This document shows positions 1 through 10,720 of a DNA stretch of 64,000 bases, in pieces. The position numbers were made by a program, and so were the translations under genes. The notes under the pieces are model-generated. The model searched no databases. It was not told the origin of the DNA and worked only from the letters and a program-made list of their open reading frames with translations. The stretch's first letter is position 1. Each line of letters opens with the position of its first letter. The stretch spans positions 28,672,746 through 28,736,745 of the forward strand of contig CM019214.1 of the NCBI GenBank assembly GCA_009741485.1, in the 5' to 3' direction. The stretch comes from Malurus cyaneus samueli. Taxonomy: Eukaryota; Chordata; Aves; Passeriformes; Maluridae.

Positions 1-3000
1 TGAAGAAGGGTTTGTTAGACTCATGTCAGGATGAGACAGCCCCCAGTACACAGGGATCTCAAATCTTTCTGTGCCTGCTCATCAAAGTCTTCCAGTTCAA
101 ATCCCTCCAGCTTCTTCATGGTGCATGAAAGGAAATGGAACAAGACTCTAACAGAAGGTGGAGGTTAACCTTGAGATTGTTACCAGAGATTTTAACCAGA
201 GAGATTTTAACCAGAGATTGTTAAAAGTCTAGATGTTGGACCGATCTTCTGCTCTCTAAATCTGAAGGGAAACAAAACCAGACTTTTCAGACCCATAGAA
301 CAAATACAAAAATGTATCACCAATGTCCCAGGCTCAGCTGCAACATCTTCCCAGTAACCCGTTAGGAGGTGGAAAATGGCTCCACTGAATAAGAAGCTTA
401 GCACTTTATTTCTTTTCAATGCAAACTAAATTCCTGGCCACATAAATTGACTTTTAAGCTGAATACACTCAGTTTCAAAGGTTAAGGACAGAGAGATCCT
501 ATATCAGTGGATGATGATGTAAAAAAATTTATTTAGAGAGCTTAAATGGAACATTGTTAATGAGGCATGGAGTCTTTGCTGAGAGATGTTGTAAGGAAAC
601 AGCTCCAGTAAACAGTGAAAAAGACTGCAGGGCATGCTAAAAATATATACAAGTGTTGAAATAAGTTAAAAATAAAAATAAATTTAAAATAGGATGCGGA
701 ATGGGAAAGACAGCCAAGAAAAAATGTTAATAAAAGGTATTGGATGAAAGCCCAGAATAGAAGTACAACAAATACAAACAACAAGCAAATGTACACATAA
801 CAGGGTGAAAATTAGTCTGTCTTTCTCTTGCATGCAGAACTGAGCAAATAGGGCTACAGGCAATTCTGAAGAATGGCAGCTCTGAAGCATCCAAAGTATA
901 AACATTTCTGTCAGGTCAGCAGCCAGAGAGAGAGAGCCTGAAGTGAACCTGTGAAGCACCAAGAAGAGCAGTGATGCACAAAATGGTAACATGATTCAAA
1001 TGCTCCATGTGCTGCTTTTGAGGGTCTCTCAACACAGTGGTGTAATGAAAGTCTCAGAACTACTTGTCTATCTCACTTGTTATTACAAAGCCCTCTCCCT
1101 AAAAATTCTGTAATGTATAAAAGAGCCTTTAGCCAAGATCAGCAAAAGAGTATGAAAACAAGTTTCATATTATTTTTATCTCATAGAAATGAATAATTAA
1201 CAGTTACTAGTTACAAGAAATCTCTACTTTTCTGTCCACTGTATTTGTACTCTTCCAGATTTTTTGAAAATTTCAAACAATAAACATTGAATATTATTGT
1301 TTATGCTTACTCTAAATAATTTGTAACATCCTTAGTAAATGCATATCCAATGGTCAGAGTTCAAATTGTGAGTTTTAGTTTGCACTTGGTCATAATGTTG
1401 TAGCTGTTGCCTGGCTTGATGAGCACCACTTCTGCAACTGAGAGATTTAACAAGCTTCTGAAGATAGGCTGTATTCATATAGGATTGAAAGATTTGCATA
1501 ATTGCAATCCTTATTTTCCAAGCCTAAACATGGTTTTTGCTAGTCAGGAGAGGTGTTCAAGAATAAAAAGATGATGTAGTCAAATGCAAAATGCTAGTTT
1601 TAAAATCAGTTTTCCTATGCGGAAAAAAAAAACCCCACCAAATATATGTACATATACTGATTCAGAACTATTTGAACAGATTATTTTATCTTTTTATTTG
1701 CTCTTGTCAGAGTTCAGGCTAGGATTTGGAAAGCTGATTCCCTGGCGGGCCCAAACAAATTTCTCTCACTTTATAAGAAATTCTACTTTCAGGGCAATAC
1801 GTGAACAATAAGAATTAAGGTTTCTTATCCTCAAGTATTAAGACAGGCAAGCTTAGGATTCTTTAAAAAGCAATCTTGTTAAGTACTTTAAGACACTTAA
1901 TTTTAAGTAAGCTCACACATACAGAGATAAATGCTCATATGTAATTGGAGATGGAATAACTTCAAGTGAAGATAGGTTCTTTTTTCACAGTGTAAAACAC
2001 ATGTAGAAAAAATATTAAAATGGCTAAAAGAAAAAACAAGCAGGTAGGTGAATTCCTACATCAAAAATTGGACTAAAATACTGTAGCAGAGAAGAAAATA
2101 TTGAGCAGGATGCGGAAATATTTTGGCAGATTTTCCTTTTATGTTAAACAAAGATTTTTAAAAGGATGAGTGATACTGTTAAAAGATTTTCTGGTTCCCA
2201 GCTTCCTTTACATGTCTCAAATCAGAGAAGCAAAACCTGAGACCCCTGAGATGAATTATCACTTTTGATAGACTGGGCCCATGACAGAAAAAAAGTAGTG
2301 AAGTTCTTCCTTTCTTGCTCTGATCCACATGCAATCCCAATCCCATGGGGTATCAAAAACCCCTCCTTATTCCCAGATTATGTCTCGTGACAAACTGGAT
2401 ACCTGCTCAAAACCATGAAAATGGTGAAGATTTATATAAAAATGTTCAAAGAGATTACAAAAGCGTTTTCTAACATTTTTCACAGGAAAGTCTTGCCTTT
2501 ATTTACAAGTACTCAGGGAGACTGACAGAGTGCAAGCAAAGAAAATTTAATCCCAAATCACAGGAACTTGGCAGAATTATGGACAGAAGAAAACAATGGC
2601 ATATAATGGAAAGAGATAGGCAATCATAAGAGGTAATGCAGACACCTCAACATCATTAAGTGAAATCTGTTCCAGAAGTTGAAACAGACCTCTTTCCTAA
2701 CCACCATTTTACTCTTGTGTGAAGTTTGTGTGGAAAGGAAAGGGTTTGGACATATTTTCAGTCCCACCACATCCTAAATTCCCTTTCTTTCCAGTTTAGA
2801 CAAACAAGAGCCCCACATCCTCCTGATTCAGTATTAAACCACTGACTGACTGGCCTTTGCTTGGAGGATCAAAGCAAACCAAGTCCCAGATGTCCTTTCT
2901 GCTCCTCAAGCTGCACACAGACAGCACCTCCTGAGCCCCTTTCTTCTGCCTCCAAGAAGAGAAGCTCCAAACATCTTCTCCAAGGGTTTGTTGAAAGGTG

Positions 3001-3349
3001 TCTCAAGAAAGTTATGCTCACCAGATCTTCCATTGTCCTTCAAGAAGCCAAATAAGCTCTGGTGCTGGCTACAGGAATGTTCCCAGTAAAGAATATTTTG
3101 TACTGACCTGATAACAATTTCGAGAGGACTGAACTCTGTGTTTTGAAAAGCCAAATGAATCTAGCAAGGCTTTGACCATCCAACAAGCAGACTTGGCATC
3201 CACTTTACACAAGACAGCACAGGTACATTTTATAGCAGACAGAAATATTTCATGGGAGTGCACAACAGGAAGCCCAGTTTGGGCATGAAGCAGTTCTCCA
3301 AGCACAGCTGTAGTTGCAGTACGCTGTAACAATGACATAGGTAAGACAG
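1..3349. other. Intergenic, no gene seen
   Basis: AT-rich DNA with only short chance frames, all below 105 codons and none recognisable. Apart from the small tandem repeat near 168-225 I recognise no transposon, RNA gene or exon. Confidence 0.7.
168..225 (+). repeat. Short imperfect tandem repeat
   Basis: Variants of ACCAGAGATTTTAA follow each other three to four times. It looks like local slippage. Confidence 0.75.
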
Positions 3350-3604
3350 ATATCAATATAGACATATAGATATAAATGTATATGTAGATGTAGATATAAG
3401 CATAGATTTATACATAGAGATATATAGATATAGATATATTGACATAAATATAGAGAAATAGGTAGATAGATGTAGATGCAGATGTGGATATGGATCTAAA
3501 TATAAAAGTATTGATATATAGATATAGATACAGATATACGTATAGATATATAGATATATTGATATAGATATGGATATGGATATAGATATAATATAGATAG
3601 ATTA
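3350..3604. repeat. Degenerate (TATAGA)n tandem tract
   Basis: About 250 bases are made of TATAGA, GATATA and TAGATG-like hexamers with many point changes, for example ATAGATATAGATACAGATA. It is an old, imperfect microsatellite. Open frames crossing it (runs of Tyr, Ile and Ser) are artefacts. Confidence 0.85.
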
Positions 3605-4191
3605 TGTATAGTATGATGTATGGATAAAATGGTCCTGGGGTTTAGGGTCAGCAAATAAGATGGACAAAGAAGGCTCAGAGACCTTTCAAAGAACATTTTT
3701 TTGCTGAAAGAAGTGAAGTTCAGACATTACAGACAGAGAAGCTTAAAGAATTTTCCTAACAGTTCTTCCAGCAGTTTGTTGAGGTAACATAATGCTTGTA
3801 ATTTTGTTACTGATAGTGAAATCAAAACTGCAGTAACAGAGAGTTTTAGGAGAACTTTTAATATGCAAGATGTGGAGGTATTTTAGCACTCACAGTGTCT
3901 CTACTGCTCTGTTATCCATATCTATGAATTGCTCTAATGGCAGCTTTCAGAGAACCATGTGTATCCATCCCGCTGGTGTAAATCCTTCAGATTGTTGAGG
4001 ATTTAGCAAACAATGTATGGGAGTTTAAAGGAAAAAACATCTCTTTTTACAAAAGGAGACCATGTGTGGGTGTCTAAAACCAAAAGGACTCTTGACAAAC
4101 ATTGGGAACAGATATTAACTGCTTAAATTTTCATAATTCTTAAAGTTATTAGCCAGGCACAAATGATGGTGTTCAGGAGAAAAGTCAGTGA

Positions 4192-4220
4192 GGGTAAAAA
4201 GGTCAACAACCTTTTTACCC
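4192..4220. repeat. Perfect 12-base inverted repeat (hairpin)
   Basis: GGGTAAAAAGGT at 4192-4203 is exactly complementary to ACCTTTTTACCC at 4209-4220 around a 5-base loop CAACA. No flanking pairing extends the stem, so a miRNA-type precursor is not supported. Confidence 0.9.
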
Positions 4221-5666
4221 AAAGAATTACAGAAAATTAATACCAAACATAGCATATTTCCCATGACTGGAAAAATATAGGTGTGGAAGGAAAAGATTGT
4301 TAGTAAAATGGTTGGCATGGCCTACTCAAGTCAAAAGCTTTTGGAAGTTGTTTAAATCTATGTCATTTAGATATTAGACACAGCTTGAAGAAAATAAAAG
4401 CAATAAAAGTTCTTAACACGCTCCTCTCCAGAAACATCATGGTTTCATTTTTCCTATGAAACATCAGGTTTTACAAAGTAGGTAATTAAATGTTTACAAA
4501 TGCACTGCCCTTATACCTTAAGTGGCAGCAATAGCGAAATTCCATTTCAAACTGTACTTGTTAGTAAGAACAGAATGTATTTGGCTTGAACTTTAGGAGT
4601 GATAATGAAAAATGTTGTGCCAATTCTGACTGTCCATCTAAGACTCCACAATCAGAAATCTGACAAATCATAGAAAAAATATTCTGGTAAGATTAACATA
4701 TTTTATACCAGTTTGAACAAGTCAGCATCTTACATTGCTCTCAATTTGAAATATTTATAAACTGGTCTTTACCACAGTCATCTCCAGAGGGTTAAACTTC
4801 TGGAATGATTGCATGCATGTGTCAGGACTCGAGTCTGTGAGTACCTTCTCTGTAACCCTGTAATCCTCACCTCGAAAGGACAGCCTGTTTGCACTCACTG
4901 CATGTGAAAGTACTTAGGCCACAGCAAGTAAAAATACAATTACATTTGAAATTAAATCAGACAAAATAAGATACATCGCATTTTGTTTAATAAAAAATGG
5001 AAAAGCCATCAATCTACTCCTTTTTGAAAAGGTGAGAGGTAGTTGTTCCATCCTTTCACTCACCCAGGGCATGAATGATGTGCTTGAATTTCCTTCTTGG
5101 CAGTGAGGAAGCAAACTCATGTGTGACAGAAGAGCTGCAAGTGGGTGTCTCACTGTAATCTCATCCAAGTCTCTCCTGTGTCTCTATATTCTGATGTCTA
5201 GAACAGTATTTTGACCCATGTTCCAAGGACTGTAACAGGATATTAAACAGCTAAAGACCAGAACAGAATTCCAGATTAATCTGTTAAGTTTACTGAATGA
5301 TGAACTACAGGGGACAGACAATAAAAATGTTCTCTTTGCCTGATCTCTGTGGAGTCAGAATTCTGATGCCTACTGACACTTCATTCTGACAGGGTGCAAT
5401 TCTTTGTGCTGGGGGTTTTAGGCAATTTTTCTCTTTTCATTCTGACAATTTGTATCCATGAAACAAGACCAGAACTGGTTGCAAGAAGGAATAGAAACCA
5501 AGTTTATAGATGTGATTTGTAATGATGCAATTTCCCTGATGAACTGTGAAGGCTTTGTAAAGTCCTGGTCATTCTTTGCATCTTGTCTTGTTCTCCATGA
5601 GATCCTTCTTAGGATGACGGAAGTATCTGTTGCTGGTTGTGACAACTGCAGATGTGGTCCACCATG

Positions 5667-5690
5667 ACCACCACCAGCTTCAGTGGTGGT
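5667..5690. repeat. Perfect 8-base inverted repeat
   Basis: ACCACCAC and GTGGTGGT pair around an 8-base loop CAGCTTCA. Function unknown; it may be chance. Confidence 0.7.
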
Positions 5691-5846
5691 GTTAATTCAG
5701 TTTTCAAGGCCCAGAAAACTGCTGCTGGGACCAAGAACCCTCTGTGGACATTATAGAAGTTTTAAGAGACTTTGAGGCACACACTGAACCCGGTGATCCC
5801 TCTCCTAGAAAAAGCAGAACCCTGCAGGGACACAACATTACAGCAG

Positions 5847-6113
5847 GGTCTTCTCTGTGGGGCCAGGCAATAGGACAAGAGGCAACAGAAAGAAACTGAT
5901 GCACAGGAAGTTCCACCTGAATATAAGGAAGAACTTTACTGTGCAGGTGACCAAGAACAGGAGATAGTCAAGAACCATCTGGGGACCTTGTTTAAGCAGG
6001 GAGGTTGGACCAGATGATGCACTGTCCTTCCAGCCTAACACACTCTGTGATTCTGTGATTCTGTGATTCTGTGATTCTGTGATTCTGTGATTTTGGGATT
6101 CTGTGATTCTGGG
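5847..6113 (+). mobile_element. CR1 retrotransposon 3'-end fragment with tail repeat
   Basis: The segment shows CR1 3'-end phrases: GGACAAGAGGCAACAG, AAGGAAGAACTTTACTG, GAGGTTGGACCAGATGATG and CCTTCCAGCCTAA. It ends at 6044-6112 in seven to eight imperfect copies of the 9-10 base unit TTCTGTGAT. That tail is the diagnostic CR1 terminus and is unusually long here. Confidence 0.93.
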
Positions 6114-6949
6114 AAGTGCAGGTTGGCATTTCCCAGATTAGACTGTTCAGAGTGCTCCCCACACCATCACCTAAGTTTGCTTTGTGTATTCCTCCCCTGT
6201 CTGAAGACCATCCTGAGTCATTCCAGTTCAAGTCAGGGGCATTGTGGGGGTCAATCCACACCAGGTAACCACCAGGTGGGACTTTTGAGTCACGTTGCCA
6301 TCTCTATGTAGAAACAGACAAACACATTCCTTTATGGATCTGCTCAGATGCAGTCCAGTAACCTCCAGTAACCCCCATTCCCTGTCTCAGACATGGGAGC
6401 TGCAGCTCATCCCACATCCGAGGAGAGGCACAAAGGAGGGGATACTCTGCCGATGTCCAGGATTCTACTGGGGAGCAGCAGAACCTCCGTGAGCTGTTCC
6501 TGGCAGATGAGAAGGGAGCAATGCCCAGCTGCTGTGGGGTCACTCAGGAAGGTGTGAGCTGAGTGCTGTGGGGCTGAGGAGCTGTTGCCAAAGCTCCTGG
6601 GGAAGTGCTTCACCTGTCATTCATACAGGGACAATGTCACACACACCTGTGCTCACAGGCAGGGCTGGAGCAGGAATGAGGACACCATGCATGACAAGAA
6701 CAGCCTGAGGAGGACTCTGACCTGAAATTTTGGTTCAGAGAACCACAGCGCTCTGACTAATTTTAAGAGACCACTTAGATACTTAAGTGAGGGTGACAAC
6801 ACCGTGCAAGACGGCTCTGCAGAGCCAGCACTGAGGAGATCTTTTCTGCATTCACTGCAGTTTCAGGGACACTGAGGTTTGTTTTAGCCTGGTGCATAAT
6901 CCTGAGATGCAGTCCCTTGTTTTACTCACCAATTGTTCACTGCCAGGCA
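6114..6949. other. Intergenic, slightly GC-richer, no gene seen
   Basis: Several overlapping short frames on both strands at 6300-6610 reflect the locally higher GC. None resembles a protein I know. Confidence 0.65.
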
Positions 6950-7620
6950 TTCCATGATAATTTGTACATACAGTGACAATCTCCCAAAGTTCCTTTGTCA
7001 CAGGTAAGTCAAGTTATTACTGTGACATATTAATGTTACAGCTTATAAGTCCCTGTTGTTTATATTTTCTGCATCAAACCATCATACAATAATACAGAAT
7101 AGAAATGGTTTTTAGATTAAACATGTAAAAATTCAGAATGTTGTGTTGCCTTTTATTTCAGGGGGATTTTAGTTTCCCATATTTCCGCATTTGTACAACA
7201 CTCCAGATAAATACTGCCCTATATATTTTTATAAATCAATGTCATATTATCAGGGCATGCAATATAATAAACAGATCTGTTAAAGCACCAGTGATGTCTC
7301 TATTGGCAGGCTTATAAAAGAGCTCGGTGACCTTGGTTAATTAGCCATGTAATAAACCAGAACTGAAAGAGCCTATTCCCACAAACCACAGCACAGCACC
7401 CCTCCACCCCCCGCCTGCCGGAGGGGCTCTGAATGGGAAGTCAGCAGACGCTATGCAAAGTGCAGCCACTTAGCCTTAGAGCCCTTTGGAATGTATGCAA
7501 AGATTCACAAAGACATTTCCTTCCAGCCACTGATTTAAGAAACAATCCTTAAAGCAAAAAAGATAAGTATTCTGAATACTTATTTTATTGGCTAGTAGTG
7601 CTTAAGTTGTGTTTAAATAA
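6950..7620. promoter_or_regulatory. Candidate conserved non-coding regulatory block
   Basis: This AT-rich stretch is free of recognised repeats and carries clustered transcription-factor-like words: TGACCTTGG at 7328-7336 (ERR/SF1 half-site type), TTAATTAG at 7337-7344 (homeodomain), and TATGCAAAG at 7452-7460 and again at 7494-7502 (POU octamer-like), with a SOX-like CACAAAG at 7506-7512. Such motifs are short and occur by chance. The regulatory call is inference only. Confidence 0.25.
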
Positions 7621-10009
7621 GTGTGTATCTTCTTGAAACCACACAACCCTTGCTCTGAAAAAAACTTTAAAAATTCTTCCATTTTAGACGTTTTCTATAA
7701 ATTCACTGATTAGTTTTGATGTTTGTTTCAGATACTCCTCATAGAAAAAAAATCACCCCTCTAGTAATTAAGAGCTAATATTGAATTATTTTAATGGAAG
7801 TTATTTTAATGGAATTTATTTTTTATCCATGCTGCGCAGCCCTCTTAAATTGTAAATCATATTTAATAAATTATATGGAAAACAAAAATGCATGTATTTC
7901 TCTTACTCTATTTCACTGAAAAAAGCATGCCTAAAAATTTAGACCTATACTATAAAAATAAAATGCCTTTTATCTGAGGGCCAGCAGTAAAATGGATACA
8001 AGTTTCTACGAGATTCTTTGACTTTATCCTACCAGACTCTTTAGAAATAAAACTTTTGTAAGTACAAGCAAGAATCACTGCAGTTTTAAATTTCACCCAA
8101 ATGTTAGTTCATAACAAGCATAACCACAATCAACCACACAGCCACAGAGTTAGTCTTTTCTTCTGCAAGTGCAAGTGCAATAGTTTTTCTGATTGCTATC
8201 AGAGTCAGCTCTTTTTGAAGTAAATGTATGTGAAGTCCATGACTGCTATCCTTTCATGGCATGCCCCTGAGTTCTGGCACATCACAGAAACAAAGAAAAA
8301 ACTCCAAATCCCTAACAGAAGCTAACACTGTTTTTCAGCTGTCACTTCCATACAGGACAGTGATTTTCAATTCTTAAAAAAAAATCCAACAGAAATTACA
8401 ATCAGCTGTTTCTTTAAATAAACCTTTTTTCCCCTCCAGAATGTTTTTTATCATTCAAGTGGACTTCAAATTTATGGTGTTCCTATGCAGTGAAACTAAT
8501 GAATATCACTCTGGTTTTAAATCCTATACAGCTGTTCACCCATTCAGGATTGTTTTAGCTGCAGTCGTTTCTTTCAGCACTGCAGATCACAGTCAATTAA
8601 CATGAACAGAGTGTTTCACTGGGTCTGCCAAATAGTCTCCATTTTTCTGGGGAAGTTTCAGAATATCAAGCACAACAATGTCCTCAACAAATCTGAGATT
8701 ACAGCTGGTTGACAGCAGAGTATCAAGGGTGAACCTCTTCCTTGATCTTCTTGTTTGTTGGATCCCAGAGTGAAGTGGGAGATATATTTTAGGGAAAACA
8801 TATTTGTTAACTCATTCTCTGTGTTTTCTAATGTGATCTAAGAGATGTCTGGAATGTATCTGGAAGCTAGGAAGATACGTAACTGCATGGCTCAGCAGCT
8901 CATTCAACAGACAATGTGTGTGTGTGTGTGTGTGTTTGCATTCATAAAATTGAAATTTTTATCCACGTGCTGTAAATACAAATGTTGGTACTCAAATGAG
9001 AATGTGGGCAATGCCCATGACTGCCAATAAGACTCTGCATAAACAGTTCAGGATCAGACACTACACCTGAACTTTCCAGTCAATGACCACCTTCTGGGGT
9101 GACCACAACCATACCAAAAAGGTTTAATTCAACAGGGAGAGGGGTAAGTGTATGCAGATAAAAGGGGCCATTATAATTTAAGGTGAAGTTGCAGAAAATA
9201 ACAGTGAGCAGACAAAGAGAACAGGGAACTGTGACTTAGTCACTCTCCTTAGATCTGGATATCATATACACTTCTTCAAGACAAACCAACAGGACCCTTC
9301 CCAGAAACAGAGCTGGGCACAGGTTTATGAGTTGGAAGGACTGGGACTCTTACAATTTAAAAATGTTGCGCTCCATAAGGCACAGTTTGTTGTTGGTATG
9401 GCAATCCCACTGAGAAGACTCAGCTGGTACTGAAAATGCAGATGTATACTGAGATCTCCACTGGTCCTAACACGTCTCACATGGCAGTGCAACAGGACTA
9501 AGGGCTGAGGACCGGAATGGTGCATCCTCAAATCGTGATCTGGGGCACGGGGACAGGGCTGGAGGTGTCCCACATCAGTCCAGTTGCACAAACAGGGAAA
9601 TCCCAAAGGCAGCAGTCCAGAAACCGCCCCACTTCCCACGGAGGCTTCCCCCTGCTGCACAAGCACACACCCAGGAGTGTACTTTGCTATGCCGAAAGCC
9701 TGTGCTCCAGAAGAGAAAAGTTTGGGAATATCAGCTGCTGCTCCTCTCCGATTTCCAGCTGCTCGAGGCCTGCAGTTGCTAAGGCTGGAGGAGGATGCCC
9801 TCCTCTGGCTACACGCGTTCCCTTTTCATCAAGCCTCAGAGGCTGAAGAGAAATCACTTTGAACACTGAGGCGGGGAGCTGGAGGCAATTACTTGTGATT
9901 GATAGCACTAAATATGAAACCGCATGTACCTCATCCATGAAGCATGGAATCAGCAGCATATTGTTAGTGGGGGAGATGAATGGGGCTTGAGATAACCTTG
10001 GCAAATTAG
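7621..10009. other. Intergenic, no gene seen
   Basis: AT-rich to about 9300, then a mildly GC-richer patch at 9500-9870 that gives overlapping open frames of about 90-110 codons on both strands. None is recognisable or has supporting splice structure. Contains the TG microsatellite. Confidence 0.65.
8915..8935. repeat. (TG)n dinucleotide microsatellite
   Basis: An uninterrupted TG run of about ten units. No associated gene. Confidence 0.95.
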
Positions 10010-10720
10010 GCATATGTTAGCATTAAGCTTTGTCAGTAAGCAGGCTATAAATTACAGGCATATTGTAACTCCATAAACTCATCTAATGAATTGAATGACA
10101 GTGGTAATTTAAGGCAGAATGGAACTGTTTAACCCTTTTAAGAATTTAGCGTTATTTCTATATTACACAACAATCCAAACTGTACTAAAAGGTTGATGTT
10201 TCATATATACTGCAAGATACCATAACCACAACAGGGAAACAATTCTTCCACGTTGCATGTACATTTTAACAAACAGTTGGCAGCCTGCAAATTATTTCAC
10301 TTATAAGTTGGTTTAGAAAGAATGGAAAAAGAATGGAATAGCTGGGGTGGGTTTCTTGCACATTCCCTTACTTTGTCATTATTTTTCTGTATGATCAAGC
10401 TAAATATATTGAAGCTATAAGACACAGCATGCTGTCATTTCTGGACTACTACTGAACACCTCAGGAGGTGTTATAAGACACAAGGCTAAAGGGCAGGTGA
10501 CTTTAGTCATAAGAGAAGTGCAATAATCCCTTCAAAATGCATGGCCTGCAGTGTCTTATTGCTATTCTGAAATGGCAGTTATAAATAAATATAAGAGGAG
10601 AAAGTCAGTCTCCTGCATTTACCAGCTGCTATTGACAGACTTATGCCATCAGTGACAGCTAATCCAGGATTCTGAAGCCATTTTCCATTTTACTGTGTAT
10701 TTCAGCCGAAGTAACATTTG
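10010..10720. promoter_or_regulatory. Candidate conserved non-coding regulatory block
   Basis: Repeat-free AT-rich sequence with TALE/MEIS-like TGACAG at 10633-10638 and 10653-10658, the second joined directly to an OTX-like TAATCC. Several TAAT cores lie to the left. It could equally be neutral DNA. Confidence 0.2.

Larger units (their letters stand above)
3605..5846. other. Intergenic, no gene seen
   Basis: No exon-like coding sequence or known repeat is recognised. It holds the two hairpins listed separately. Confidence 0.7.

Noticed and set aside
3496..3696. Frame encoding Tyr/Ile/Ser repeats
   Set aside because: Product of translating the TATAGA microsatellite.
9500..9870. Overlapping frames of about 90-110 codons on both strands
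   Set aside because: Same explanation as other GC-richer patches; no recognisable product.
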